Shown piece by piece: positions 23,399-33,700 of a stretch of 64,000 nucleotides of DNA. The DNA is from Thermoflavimicrobium dichotomicum (GTDB lineage Bacteria > Bacillota > Bacilli > Thermoactinomycetales > Thermoactinomycetaceae): NCBI RefSeq assembly GCF_900114055.1, contig NZ_FORR01000016.1, forward strand, positions 1 to 64,000. Reading direction: 5' to 3'. The position numbers and the translations under genes were made by a program. The notes below the pieces were generated by a model. It ran no database searches, was not told the origin of the DNA, and saw only the letters and a list, made by a program, of their open reading frames with translations. Within the stretch, counting starts at the first letter, position 1; each line of letters begins with the position of its first letter.

Positions 23399-24100
23399 TC
23401 AAAGTAATTTCAATAAACTGCATAACCGGTATAAGTAGTATATACCCCGTACTTGATTGCGGTTGATGTAATTCAGTTTGTCGAGAGAATCCCGGGCAAA
23501 TCTCCTTGCGACTTCAATCTGGTTGTGGCCGAACTCTTTCAAAACCTGCCTGATGACTTCGAGTGGATAATTGGCCGATCGTAATATACGGATCATCTGA
23601 ATTTGCCGGATTTGAGTGCGATTGAACTTACGATAGCCGTTTTCCTGGTCCCGAGGCAACGAAATCAGCCCTTCCTTTTCCCAATGCCGGATGGCCGAAC
23701 TTGAAGCACCTGTGAAAGCGGAAACCTCCCCAATCGTCATCCATTTTCTATTCCCTCCCAGTTCGAACTTGTCAAGTTCCTCGTTTTCCAAGATCCGAAC
23801 GGTTTTCTCCGCCATCGTTTTATCCTGGTGGAGACGTGCCTGCTCCTGGTTAACGATCCAGAGCGCGTCTTCCACCTCTTTCCTTTGCACTTTTCGCAAA
23901 ACTTCCTTTGTGATTTTCATGCCAAAACCAGGGAGCATGGCCCGGAAGCATTCAAAATATGCCACGTGTTCTTCGGTATACATCCGATAGCCATTTGCTG
24001 CGCGCTCTGCAGGAGGAACAATTCCCCACTTTTCATAACGTCTCAGGGCACTTGTGCTGATATTCAGTTTTCTGGCAATGTCAATCGGTCTTATGTTCAT
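23399..24100 (-). CDS. MerR-family regulator with two HTH domains
   Basis: This 233-residue protein has two MerR-type helix-turn-helix domains. The first is at residues 1-70 (DIARKLNISTSALRRYEKWGIV), the second at about 120-185 (TIGEVSAFTGASSSAIRHWEKEGLI). MerR proteins normally have one and work as dimers, so this is a fused or pseudodimer form. GGAGGGG precedes the ATG. It is divergent from the UvrA-like gene with ~150 bp between, and it very likely controls that gene in response to a drug or DNA-binding ligand. Confidence 0.82.
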   Translation of the reverse strand: MNIRPIDIARKLNISTSALRRYEKWGIVPPAERAANGYRMYTEEHVAYFECFRAMLPGFGMKITKEVLRKVQRKEVEDALWIVNQEQARLHQDKTMAEKTVRILENEELDKFELGGNRKWMTIGEVSAFTGASSSAIRHWEKEGLISLPRDQENGYRKFNRTQIRQIQMIRILRSANYPLEVIRQVLKEFGHNQIEVARRFARDSLDKLNYINRNQVRGIYYLYRLCSLLKLL

Positions 24101-24253
24101 GGCTTCCCCTCCATAAACATTATAACTGAAGTTTAAAGCTGCTAGACAAAGTTTTTCAAAAGAATATAAGGAAAATGGAATATAACTTTAGCACTTGCAT
24201 GAATGTTGTAGAATGAATTTGCCAGCTTGAATACAACGCAAGGAGGAATGAGT

Positions 24254-26774
24254 TTGCAGGGCAATATCAAGATTAAAGGTGCTCGGGAAAACAACCTGAA
24301 AAATATTTCGCTGGAAATTCCCAAGTATAAGCTTGTTGTCATCACCGGACCCTCAGGTTCCGGGAAATCCACCCTAGCGCTGGATACACTGCAACGGGAA
24401 TCCCAGCGTCAGTTTATGGAATCATTGGGGATGGTTACCTATCAGGCCAGCAAACCAAAGGTTGACGCCATTCACGGACTCTGCCCGTCCATCAGTGTAG
24501 GACAGCATATTACGAACCGCAATCCGAGGTCGACCGTCGGTACCGTGACAGATATCTATACTTATCTCAGAATCCTGTTTGCCAAAATTGGAGAGCGTCC
24601 TTGTCCATCCTGCGGGACGACGATCGAACCTTCCTTTGAAGGAGAAGTTCCTCAGAACGGAATTTTGGATGAAGAAGAATCCTATCATGCACACGGGATG
24701 GTCCATTGCCCAAATTGCGGCCATCCCCTTGAGAAATTGACGATGACACATTTTTCGTTCAACAAACCGGAAGGCGCTTGTGCTACTTGCAGCGGGCTGG
24801 GCCAAATCGCCACCTTGAACATGGACGCCGTAATTGATGGGAATCGGAGTTTGCGCGGCGGCGGTGTATTGATCTGGCACGATCTTCTTATTGACTATCA
24901 TACGAATATCCTGAAGGCTGCGGCCAAGCATTACGGTTTTTCTTTTGACGAACATCTGCCTATAAAGGAATACAATGAGGTTCAACGCGACTTGCTCCTT
25001 TTTGGAGTGGAGAGTGAAGAATTCAAGAGGCATTTCCCGAACGTAAAGCCGCCGAAAACGGTGGGAAAAGGGAAGTTTGAAGGCGTGATAACGGGAATAT
25101 GGAGAAGATACAGGGAGAAGGGCGGCGAACCCGGCGAATCAAAGTTGTTTCACAAGCAATTGTGCCCCGATTGCCAGGGAGCAAGATTAAAGAAGGAAAG
25201 CCTTCTCGTTACCGTCGAAGGGGCTTCCATTGTCGAGGTTTCTTCCTGGTCGATCGCGGATGCGCTGGCCTGGATGAATTCGTTGCAGGACAGGTTGCAG
25301 GAAAAGCTGACTTCAGAGCAACTGCTCATTGTCGAACCGCTCCTGCACGATTGTGCAGTTAGAACGAAACGGCTCATTGATGTAGGACTTGGTTATATGT
25401 CGCTTCACCGGCAGGTGGTCACGCTGTCCGGTGGAGAGGCTCAAAGGCTGAGGCTGGCAACGATACTGGGTTCGGGACTGACCGGTGTGCTCTATATTTT
25501 GGACGAGCCGACGGCTGGACTTCATCCGAGAGATACAAGAGGATTAATTCGAATGTTGAATCAATTGAGAGATTTGGGGAACACCGTGCTGGTGATTGAA
25601 CATGACGAAGAGGTGATGCGGGCGGCTGATCGCATCATTGACATGGGGCCAAGTGCTGGCAGCCTTGGAGGAAATGTGGTTGGCCAGGGGCGATTGGAGG
25701 ATTTGCTGAATAACCCCGATTCAGTAACCGGAGCTTATTTCAGGGAAGAAAGCCATCGTATGGAAGAGTTCAAACGAAGGAAAGGAAATGGTAATTTTCT
25801 GACGATCCGAAATGCGCATGCGCGAAATTTGAAAAACATTACCATTTCGTTTCCTCTCGGCTGCCTTATTTCTGTGACTGGTGTTTCAGGTTCGGGGAAA
25901 TCCACGCTCCTGTTCGATGTGCTTGCCGCTTCTTATCAGGAAAAGGGACAGCCCATCGGCTGCGAAAGGATCACCGGATGGGATGCGGTTGGACAGCTGG
26001 TCACCGTCGACCAGTCACCCCTTTCGCGCATGAAGAGATCCAACATTGCCACGTATACCGAAGTGTATACACACTTGAGAAATTGGTTTGCCGGTTTGCC
26101 CGAAGCAAAACGCAGTAAGTTAACGGCTAAACATTTCTCTTTCAATACGCCTGGAGGCAGGTGCGAAAACTGTCAGGGACTCGGCGTTGTACCGATTCAC
26201 ATGCATTTTCTCCCGGAGGTTGAAGTGCGTTGCCCGGCTTGCCGCGGCAGACGTTTTTTAAGAAAATATTCTCCGTGTTACGTACAAAGGCCATACCATT
26301 TCCGACTTATTGGATATGACCATTCAAGAGAGCCTGTCCGTTCTTGAGGACCAGGAGAAAATAACCGAGACGGCGAAGCTGCTCTGTGAAGTGGGACTTG
26401 GCTACTTGAAGTGGGGACAATCCGTCAATACGTTGTCTGGCGGCGAAGCCCAACGGACCAAGTTGGCCAAAGAGTTAAGCAAAAAAACGAAAAATCATAC
26501 GCTGTATTTGCTGGATGAACCGACAACAGGGCTGCACCCAAGGGATGTAAGGCAGCTGCTCGTTCTTTTAAACAAACTGGTCGATGCCGGAAATACTGTC
26601 ATTCTTGTGGAACATAACCTGGATCTGATCAGCCATTCGGATTGGGTGATCGATATCGGTCCCGAAGGAGGCGACAAGGGAGGGACTGTTGTGGCCGAAG
26701 GAACCCCAGAGGAAATTGCCCGGATCGAAGCGTCTTATACCGGCCGATTTCTGAAGGAGAAATTGAAAATCTGA
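24254..26774 (+). pseudogene. class II UvrA-like ABC ATPase, frameshifted
   Basis: The gene encodes two ABC ATPase modules: Walker [11 protein letters not shown] and [10 protein letters not shown], signatures LSGGEAQR twice, and zinc-type Cys pairs. Only ~55 residues lie between CPSCG and FSFNKPEGAC, so the UvrB-binding domain of true UvrA is missing. That defines UvrA2-like proteins linked to drug resistance. The start is TTG 24254, six bases after AAGGAGG. Near 26260 (GTTTTTTAAG) one extra base shifts the frame: removing it joins RRFL to ENILRVTYKG and the rest to 26774. The first frame stops at 26347. It could be a recent inactivation or a sequence error. Confidence 0.8.
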
Positions 26775-26783
26775 GCTTGATGG

Positions 26784-26822
26784 AAAACCCCTGGTGCTTT
26801 ACGAAGAGTCAGGGGTTTTATA
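26784..26822 (+). terminator. terminator after the UvrA-like gene
   Basis: AAAACCCCTG (26784-26793) pairs with CAGGGGTTTT (26810-26819), followed by an AT-rich tail. Confidence 0.8.
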
Positions 26823-26935
26823 TTTTGCGATAGGCGAGGATCCTTTCACTATATCAGAAGCTTTTTTAGGAAAACCGAGAATCAAAGGTGTACAAAAATA
26901 TGATTATCTGACAAAAAGCCGAAAATTATAAACAA

Positions 26936-26950
26936 GTTTGTAATACAAAC
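26936..26950. repeat. dispersed palindrome GTTTGTAATACAAAC, copy 3
   Basis: This 15-bp palindrome is identical to the one at 2484-2498 and again follows ATAAACAA. No loader-gene remnant is evident before it. A weak hairpin with a T-run (26957-27000) follows. The rest of the 26823-27115 interval shows no gene. Confidence 0.6.
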
Positions 26951-27115
26951 AAAAATATAAGAAGGATTCCAAGGTTCACTTAGGAATGCCTCTTTTTTCT
27001 TCCAGAACAGACTGTTTTTTCATTTCCATTGACACTGCACTTGTGGTTTATAAATGACTTCACATGCACAAACTATACGGCGACGCACTTTATTTTCTTT
27101 GGAGGAATTGGTCTT

Positions 27116-27934
27116 ATGATGGATATTCTTTTGTTGTTGTTTATTTTATATGGTTTTTTACCCTTTCTTAAACAATGGAAAGTAAATCAGGATCGTTATC
27201 GGACGATTCGTTCCCTGGAGCAAAGTCGGGGTTCAAGGGTTATCACCATGATTCATCGTCAGGAGACACTCAGCTTTTTTGGCATTCCTTTTCGTAATTT
27301 TATTAATATAGAAGATTCCGAACAAATTTTACGTGCGATTCGCCTGACACCTGATAATATGCCGATTGACCTTATTTTACATACGCCTGGAGGTTTGGTG
27401 TTGGCTGCTGAACAGATTGCAGAAGCGCTCAAAAAGCATCCTTCCAAAGTAACTGTCTTTATTCCTCACTATGCCATGTCGGGAGGGACGATGATCAGTC
27501 TGGCAGCGGATGAAATCGTTTTGGACGAAAATGCTGTTTTGGGTCCGGTGGATCCACAATTGGGACGGTATCCAGCAGCTTCGATTTTACAAGTATTGAA
27601 AATCAAAGACAGTGAAGAAATTAGTGATGAGACATTGATTTTAGCAGACATCGCACAAAAAGCCATTCATCAAGTACGGGCGTTTGTAAAAGAAGTGCTT
27701 GTTTCCAAGATGGATGAAGAGAGAGCGGATCAGCTGGCCCGGATTTTGGCAGAAGGGCGTTGGACACATGATTATCCGATTACGGGAGAACAATTGAGAG
27801 ACTTTGGTTTGCCAGTCAGATTTGGTTTACCAGAGGAAGTATATCAGTTGATGGAATTATATCCACAATCTCCAACGCGCAGGCCTACCGTACAGTATAT
27901 TCCAATGCCTTATCGGAATGAAAATCATAGGTAA
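27116..27934 (+). CDS. membrane-anchored serine protease, SDH_sah/ClpP-like
   Basis: This 272-residue protein starts with a membrane segment (ILLLLFILYGFLPFL). A crotonase/ClpP-like domain follows, with LILHTPGGLVLAAEQIAEAL and the catalytic Ser in YAMSGGTMISLAADEIVLD (about residue 136). This is the pattern of the SDH_sah family of SppA/ClpP-related proteins, thought to act at the membrane on short membrane peptides. The start is set at 27116 because GGAGG lies ten bases before it; an earlier ATG at 27029 has no site. It is a lone gene. Confidence 0.8.
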   Translation: MMDILLLLFILYGFLPFLKQWKVNQDRYRTIRSLEQSRGSRVITMIHRQETLSFFGIPFRNFINIEDSEQILRAIRLTPDNMPIDLILHTPGGLVLAAEQIAEALKKHPSKVTVFIPHYAMSGGTMISLAADEIVLDENAVLGPVDPQLGRYPAASILQVLKIKDSEEISDETLILADIAQKAIHQVRAFVKEVLVSKMDEERADQLARILAEGRWTHDYPITGEQLRDFGLPVRFGLPEEVYQLMELYPQSPTRRPTVQYIPMPYRNENHR

Positions 27935-28114
27935 TATCGATTAGGAGAATCTCTATTCCTGAATTTCTTTACAGGATCCCTTACAAAAATAATCATCCTC
28001 TTTTGATCATGTATGTAGGATGGAGACAAGCTATTTGTAAAAAAATAAAGGTACAAGTACTTGTTACATCGTAACCATAAATTAACAATCTGATGTAGGG
28101 AGTAGGGAATATCG

Positions 28115-29038
28115 ATGGCTAAGCCAAGTTCAGCCCGTAAAAAGGCCTTCCGTGTATTGGGTGTGTTACTTGCGATCTTATTAGTGATCATTATTTACTA
28201 TGGATATGTTTTTTACAGGACGGCCAATCAAGCCTATGATCCGCCTAAACAGGCCAAATCAGACAAGCGTTCGCAAGAAGTCAATTTTTCCAAAGATCCC
28301 ATTTCTATTTTGCTGTTGGGCATTGACCAGCGGCCGGGGGATGTAGGAAGAGCGGATACCATTATTTATATGACTTTAAATCCAAAGCAGGAAGATATTT
28401 ATATGACAAACATTCCCCGTGATACGCTTGTTTATATACCAGGCTATCATCATGATAAGATCAATCACAGTTATGCATTTGGCGGTGTGGATTTGACCAA
28501 AAAAACGGTCGAACAGTTTTTGGACTTGCCGATTGATGGTTATGTGAAAGTCAATATGCAAGGTCTTAAAAGTATTGTCGATGCACTTGGAGGAGTGGAA
28601 GTTGAAGTTCCTTTTGATTTTTCATATCATGGGTCCACTTTTCATAAAGGAAAAATGCATGTAAATGGCAAACAGGCTCTTGCGTTTGTACAAATGCGCA
28701 AAGAAGATCCGGAAGGAGATACTGGCCGAAACAAAAGACAGCAAGAAATGATCCGCGCTATCATTCATAAAGGAACCCAGTTCAGCTCCTTGACCAGACT
28801 GGATGATGTGATGGAGCAGGTCGGGACGCATGTGCGAACAGATCTTTCCCCCTGGAAAGTATTCACTTTGCAACAACAATATAGAGCGATTACCAATCAA
28901 GAGATCAAGAGTTTATCTTTTCACACCATCCCCATTACACGTCATGGCATTTTTTACTGGACGATTGGACAGGAAGAAGTTCGGCGGGTACGTGCGATTT
29001 TGGCGAAACATCTGGAACTGTCCGGTTCCCAGTCGTGA
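28115..29038 (+). CDS. LytR-CpsA-Psr (LCP) family protein
   Basis: This 307-residue protein has an N-terminal membrane anchor (residues 10-35) and the LCP domain. Motifs include ILLLGIDQRPGDVGRADTII, TNIPRDTLVYIPG and, near residue 205, GDTGRNKRQQEMI with the conserved Arg pair. LCP proteins transfer wall teichoic acid or other anionic polymers from lipid carriers to peptidoglycan outside the cell. GGGAGTAGGGAA precedes the ATG. It is a lone gene and looks complete. Confidence 0.88.
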   Translation: MAKPSSARKKAFRVLGVLLAILLVIIIYYGYVFYRTANQAYDPPKQAKSDKRSQEVNFSKDPISILLLGIDQRPGDVGRADTIIYMTLNPKQEDIYMTNIPRDTLVYIPGYHHDKINHSYAFGGVDLTKKTVEQFLDLPIDGYVKVNMQGLKSIVDALGGVEVEVPFDFSYHGSTFHKGKMHVNGKQALAFVQMRKEDPEGDTGRNKRQQEMIRAIIHKGTQFSSLTRLDDVMEQVGTHVRTDLSPWKVFTLQQQYRAITNQEIKSLSFHTIPITRHGIFYWTIGQEEVRRVRAILAKHLELSGSQS

Positions 29039-29177
29039 TTTTGCCGATGATTTTGGAAATATTCATTTAAGAAATGTTAATACAATTTAAGTCGTAATTT
29101 AAGACTTAAACAGATAAAATAGTGTGTGCGGACATATTTAAAATACGATAAAAATTAGACAAAAGGGGAGGACTATT

Positions 29178-30620
29178 TTGTCGCAGGAAAGTCAGGTGCT
29201 TCAAGAGAAGAAAGATCAGCCTGAGCAGAAGAAGGACAAGTTTTCCATCGATTTTTCAAAACCGATGTGGCAATCGTTAATCCTCTTTTTTATTCCACTT
29301 GTTTTCAGCAATGTATTGCAGTCTTTGGGGGGAACTGTCAGTTCGGTCTTGATTGGACTGAAAATAGGGGAAAATGCCTTGGCTGCAGCGAGTGCGGTAT
29401 TTCCGATTACTTTTTTTCTGGTTTCTTTTGTCATAGGTTTAGGGAGTGCCAGTTCGATCTTAATTGGCCAGGCATTTGGCAGTAAAAAACTGGAACGCAT
29501 GAAGTCAACCGTAGGGACTTCACTTACTTTCAGTTTTTTGTTGGGAATTTTGTCAGCATCCGCAGGCATTCTTTTTTCTGACTCATTGCTTGCATTAATC
29601 AAAACTCCAGCAGAAATAAAAGCGGATGCATCTAAATATATGCATGTGCTATTTGCAGGACTCCCTGTGTTATTCCTCTATGTGATCTATACCACTTTTT
29701 TGCGTGGAAGCGGTGATTCGAAGACGCCATTCTATTTCCTTGTTATCAGTACCGGGTTAACGATTCTGTTTACCCCGATGTTTTTGTTTGGCTGGGGAGT
29801 ACCAGCAATGGGATTGGAAGGAGCAGCTTTGGCACAAATCGTTGCCAGTTTCATTTCTTTTCTTCTTTTAGTGGGATATCTGCTTAAAATCAAGCATCCG
29901 TTGGCATTGGACAGAGAGACAATCAAAAAGCTGAGGCTTGACCCCCAGATTTTACGACTCATGATAAAAATCGGCTTGCCCACGAGTATCCAGATGATCG
30001 TCGTTTCGTTATCTGAAATAGCCATCGTCACGTTTGTGAATCATTTTGGTGCGCAGGCTACTGCTGCTTATGGGGCAATTACCCAAGTGATTAACTATGT
30101 TCAGATACCGGCGATGAGTTTAGGGATTGCCATCGGTATTTTCGGTGCGCAGCTCATCGGGGCCAATCGACAGGATCGGTTGGATGAGCTGGTAAAAGCA
30201 ACAGTCATATTGAATTATGCGATTGGGATTGTTTTAACCGGATTGGCATACATATTTAGCCGACCGATCTTATCGATGTTTTTAACGGATCCAATGACGG
30301 TCGATATTGCACAAAAATCGCTGTATATTACATTGTGGTCATTTATTTTGCTTGGCAATGTGATCATAATATCGGGGCTGATGCGTTCGAGTGGAACGGT
30401 ATTTTGGCCGACGCTGTTAGTGATTTTGGGTGTATTGCTCGTGGAATTACCCGCTGCTTATATCCTGTCCCGTACGCTGGGATTATATGGAGTATGGCTG
30501 GCTTATCCCATTTCGTTTACGGTTCTTTTGATCGGGCAGTATGTGTACTATCGGAAGTTTTGGAAAAACAGAACACATGAACGCTTCTTCGATAAACCAG
30601 AAGAACAACCGACCTCATAG
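29178..30620 (+). CDS. MATE-family multidrug efflux protein
   Basis: This 480-residue protein has twelve predicted membrane segments in two MatE halves (e.g. VFPITFFLVSFVIGLGSASSIL and VNHFGAQATAAYGAITQVIN). MATE proteins export cationic drugs in exchange for Na+ or H+. The start is TTG 29178, seven bases after GGGGAGG. A terminator follows at 30620. Its last 542 bp are repeated at 38917-39458, the first 216 bp of that identical and the rest about 4 percent different. Confidence 0.9.
   Translation: MSQESQVLQEKKDQPEQKKDKFSIDFSKPMWQSLILFFIPLVFSNVLQSLGGTVSSVLIGLKIGENALAAASAVFPITFFLVSFVIGLGSASSILIGQAFGSKKLERMKSTVGTSLTFSFLLGILSASAGILFSDSLLALIKTPAEIKADASKYMHVLFAGLPVLFLYVIYTTFLRGSGDSKTPFYFLVISTGLTILFTPMFLFGWGVPAMGLEGAALAQIVASFISFLLLVGYLLKIKHPLALDRETIKKLRLDPQILRLMIKIGLPTSIQMIVVSLSEIAIVTFVNHFGAQATAAYGAITQVINYVQIPAMSLGIAIGIFGAQLIGANRQDRLDELVKATVILNYAIGIVLTGLAYIFSRPILSMFLTDPMTVDIAQKSLYITLWSFILLGNVIIISGLMRSSGTVFWPTLLVILGVLLVELPAAYILSRTLGLYGVWLAYPISFTVLLIGQYVYYRKFWKNRTHERFFDKPEEQPTS
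30079..30620 (+). repeat. MATE 3' repeat, left copy
   Basis: The 542-bp 3' end of the MATE gene is colinear, with no gaps, with 38917-39458. The two direct copies bracket an 8.3-kb segment with transport, regulation and ketone/acid catabolism genes. Confidence 0.95.
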
Positions 30621-30645
30621 CCGCTTGCTTTTAAGCGGTTTTTTG
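30620..30645 (+). terminator. terminator of the MATE gene
   Basis: CCGCTT (30620-30625) pairs with AAGCGG (30632-30637), followed by a run of six T. It is missing behind the right copy of the MATE tail. Confidence 0.8.
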
Positions 30646-31149
30646 TGTAAAGACTATTAATAGGGGGGGAAGGGCATCGAAAGGAGCCTGTCCTAGCCAA
30701 CAGCCCTTTTAATTTTAAAAATCGTGTGATAATATCTTTTATGAACTTCAAATACTAGGCTTTTATCGCCACATTGATCATGATCATCTAGAATTGATAA
30801 ATTCAAAGAAAAAGCTATCTTGGAATCCTTAAAATATGGATGCGTTATTCCAGCGCTTCGGGATGGGTTCCTTCCTCCGTGACGACTTCTGTACCATCTC
30901 AGTTACTCCGTAAGGTATTTATTCCTCCGCTATATAGAAAACAGAACCTCTTTTTCATCCCTTTGATATTGTTACTCAACAACATGAAGGTCTATCCTCT
31001 CATGTTTTAAGAAAAGGGTAGCCTTTTTCCACTATGGACATGTACTGGGCGTCCACTAAAACAGAAACGGACTATGGACGCTAACGACTCAAGAATCCCA
31101 TGGTTTCAGCTGTGTAGAGTGTCAATTACTTGGTTTTTCTGAACTAAGA
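30646..31149. other. 500 bp without a recognisable gene
   Basis: No frame of useful length with a ribosome binding site was found on either strand. One GGAGGAATAAA-like site is present on the minus strand near 30930 but leads nowhere. The sequence may be decayed. Confidence 0.5.
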
Positions 31150-31184
31150 AAAAAAAGACCCTTATCCGTGGTTACGGAAAAGGT
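31150..31184 (-). terminator. terminator of the secreted protein gene
   Basis: Read on the minus strand, CCTTTTCCGT (31183-31174) pairs with ACGGATAAGG (31169-31160), followed by a long T-run. Confidence 0.8.
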
Positions 31185-31204
31185 TTCATTGTACAATGGC
31201 TTTA

Positions 31205-31585
31205 TTATTTATTATCAATTCTTCCATAAGCGTAACAGGATGCACTGGCAAGACAGGTTAGTATGACTTGGTATTCACTATACACTTTGTATAAAAGTAC
31301 GTTAAAATCATCGTCCGCTGAAGTAGAGTATCGAGTGTATATGATTTTCCCATTTTTCCAGTCTCTTACCTGAACTTTTGTATCGTAACCGTAGTAATTA
31401 TAAAATGTAATATCAACAAAATGACCAGTTGTATTAACTTTAACAGTATAAGTTTTGCAAAAAGTCTCTTCAGGATTGAGATAACAACCTTCGGAGGCAG
31501 CAAATACACTACCATGAAAAGAAAAGAAAAAAACAACGGTTAAACACAACGATAAAAGAGGAGCTAGAGCTTTATTTTTCAACAT
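31205..31585 (-). CDS. small secreted hypothetical protein
   Basis: This 126-residue protein has a clear signal peptide (LSLCLTVVFFFSFHGSVFAAS, cleaved after AASE or nearby). The mature part of about 95 residues is Tyr-rich and beta-like, with several Cys (GCYLNPEETFC ... CLASASC) that could form disulfides. The start at 31585 is chosen because GAGGGAG lies upstream of it; a GTG five codons earlier contains that site and is unlikely. No family is recognised. It lies inside the segment bracketed by the MATE repeats. Confidence 0.7.
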   Translation of the reverse strand: MLKNKALAPLLSLCLTVVFFFSFHGSVFAASEGCYLNPEETFCKTYTVKVNTTGHFVDITFYNYYGYDTKVQVRDWKNGKIIYTRYSTSADDDFNVLLYKVYSEYQVILTCLASASCYAYGRIDNK

Positions 31586-31790
31586 AAATTTCTCCCTCAC
31601 TTTTCAGTGGTTTACTCTTCATACCTATCTAATTATAAATTATAATAATATAAAAATAATTCAATAAAATAAAATATTTCCATCCTAGGGGTAGATGGAG
31701 TAATACCAGCGTAGCTGTTACCAGTGGCGATCTTAAGAAGAGTAGAGGGAGCGAGCGTCGAATTTGGGGTCAATTTGCAAAGAAATGAAA

Positions 31791-31817
31791 AAAAGAGCCT
31801 TAATGGCTCTCTTGTTT
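31791..31817. terminator. hairpin with T-run
   Basis: AAGAGCC-TTAAT-GGCTCTCTT with T on the right and A on the left. No confirmed gene ends into it, and it lies in a 520-bp interval (31586-32112) otherwise holding only the sigma-54 promoter. Confidence 0.55.
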
Positions 31818-31989
31818 TATTCACTTAATTTTCGCTCGGTTGCTATTCTCATCATAACAAATCATTGTACCGACCTGCACAGGAGGCAGTTAGAACTTTG
31901 GCAGCAGATTATCATTCGAAGAAGCGATGGATCTATTTTTTCAGCGAAAACCACAATTTCGACATTTTTTCGTATTTGATTGCTATGTA

Positions 31990-32006
31990 TTGGCATGGAA
32001 CTTGCT
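31990..32006 (+). promoter_or_regulatory. sigma-54 promoter for atoE
   Basis: TTGGCATGGAACTTGCT has GG (31992-31993) and GC (32004-32005) at the 12-bp offset required for -24/-12 promoters. It lies ~107 bp before the transporter start, beside a gene for a sigma-54 activator. Confidence 0.75.
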
Positions 32007-32112
32007 TACTAATTACTTTAAAGAGAAAAAAAGGGGGGTTACTTACTAATTCAATAATTGCCATATATCAATTTAAAAAAGTATTCAACTATTCAACTAG
32101 GGAGGTCAGAAC

Positions 32113-33546
32113 ATGTCACAAATCAATTTGCATGAAAATTCAAGCCAACATCCCTCATCCGAAAACGACAAAACGAACGGAATTCTTGACCGGTTTCGTA
32201 ATTTTGCGCTATCAACCAGTGAATGGACTCAAAAATGGGTTCCTGACGCTTGGATCATTGCTGTCATCCTTTCCATTATCGTATTTCTTATGACCATCTC
32301 ATTTGGAAACGCTTCCCCTGTTAAAGCGGCTCAAGTTTGGGGGAAAGGACTTTGGGTTTTGCTGCCACTTATGGCCCAATTTAGTTTTGCAATCATTGTA
32401 GCGTATGTCTGTGCCACCGCCCCTGCAACCAAAAAGGCATTAAACTGGTTGGGTTCCCGCCCCGATCCGGATAAACCCTGGCAAGCTACCTTACTGGTTG
32501 CCGTCGTTTCTCTCTTAACCGGTTATATTAACTGGGCTCTGACCGTTGTGGTGTCAGCCATCTTTGTTCCGTTTGTTGCCAAACACAATCCGAAATCAGA
32601 TATGCGCTTATTAGTGGCTGCCGCTTATGTCGGAATCGCAACCCTCTGGCATGCAGGACTTTCCGGATCTGCCACCTTGCTTGTGGCAACCCCGGAGAAT
32701 TTCCTGCTCAAGGATAACATTTTAACTGATCTAATTCCAGTAACGCGAACGATCTTCTCACAATTTAATATCCTCTTGGTCCTTGTCACCATCGTCACCA
32801 CCGCATTGATTTTGACGTTGTTAACGCCGAAAAAATCTCAGGTCAAGATGGATCAAAGCGTATTGGATTCTATTACCAAAGAAAACGATTTTCAACGTCC
32901 CGCCAATCTCAGCCCTGCCGACCGAATGGCTTGGTGGCCAGGTTGGAACATTATTTTAGGAGTTGCCAGCCTGTATTTTCTCATTAACATTTTTACGTCG
33001 AAAGGAATTGCAGGTTGGAGTATTGACACTTATAACCTGTTATTCTTGACTTTGGCCCTCTTCCTAACCTGGAGACCCATTGTGTTTTTGGAAGGGTGTA
33101 AAAAAGGCGTGCAAGGAGCATGGGGAATTCTTGTGCAATTCCCTCTGTACGGAGGTATTTTCGGGCTGATCTCCTATACGGATTTAGGACATGTATTGAC
33201 CACGTTTTTTACATCCATTTCAACGCCACAAACGTTCCTGCCCATTGTATATTGGTATTCCGGTATATTGGGTTACTTTGTTCCATCTGGCGGTTCCAAA
33301 TGGATTATTGAGGCCCCCTATTTGTTAAAGGCGGCCAAAGAGCTGGGAATCAGTCCCGCAAGTACAACTCTCGCTTACAGTTGGGGAGATATGATGTCTC
33401 ACCTGATTCAGCCGTTCTGGGCAATCGCCCTGTTGGATATCACCAAGACAAAATTCGGTCAAATTGCCGGATTCTGTACCATGTTGCTGCTGGTTTATAT
33501 CATCATTACCAGCATTGCTATGTTCCTGATGCCGATTCACCTGTAA
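32113..33546 (+). CDS. atoE: short-chain fatty acid transporter AtoE
   Basis: This 477-residue inner-membrane protein is of the AtoE family, which takes up acetoacetate and short-chain fatty acids. Typical stretches are YVCATAPATKKALNWLGSRP, GYINWALTVVVSAIFVPF and SGGSKWIIEAPYLLKAAKELG. There are about 12 membrane segments. GGGAGG lies eight bases before the ATG. A sigma-54 promoter sits upstream and a terminator downstream. It would supply the substrate for the CoA ligase and thiolase encoded just to the right. Confidence 0.9.
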   Translation: MSQINLHENSSQHPSSENDKTNGILDRFRNFALSTSEWTQKWVPDAWIIAVILSIIVFLMTISFGNASPVKAAQVWGKGLWVLLPLMAQFSFAIIVAYVCATAPATKKALNWLGSRPDPDKPWQATLLVAVVSLLTGYINWALTVVVSAIFVPFVAKHNPKSDMRLLVAAAYVGIATLWHAGLSGSATLLVATPENFLLKDNILTDLIPVTRTIFSQFNILLVLVTIVTTALILTLLTPKKSQVKMDQSVLDSITKENDFQRPANLSPADRMAWWPGWNIILGVASLYFLINIFTSKGIAGWSIDTYNLLFLTLALFLTWRPIVFLEGCKKGVQGAWGILVQFPLYGGIFGLISYTDLGHVLTTFFTSISTPQTFLPIVYWYSGILGYFVPSGGSKWIIEAPYLLKAAKELGISPASTTLAYSWGDMMSHLIQPFWAIALLDITKTKFGQIAGFCTMLLLVYIIITSIAMFLMPIHL

Positions 33547-33564
33547 AAGTACAAAATCAAAGCG

Positions 33565-33604
33565 AAAGCCATGATTCCTCTTCAGTTAGTGGGTCATGGC
33601 TTTC
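33565..33604 (+). terminator. terminator of atoE
   Basis: AAAGCCATGA (33565-33574) pairs with TCATGGCTTT (33594-33603). Confidence 0.7.
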
Positions 33605-33700
33605 ATGTGTGAAGAAATATGCAATTTTACATATGCATTTTTGCTTGAAATATGCGATAATGCACATATTACACCAAATATTAAATATTAAGGTGATCGT

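Noticed and set aside
24422-25033. 203-codon frame antisense to the UvrA-like gene
   Set aside because: It is a shadow of a well-supported ABC ATPase coding sequence.
31633-31824. 63-codon minus-strand frame
   Set aside because: It starts inside a terminator hairpin and lacks a ribosome binding site.
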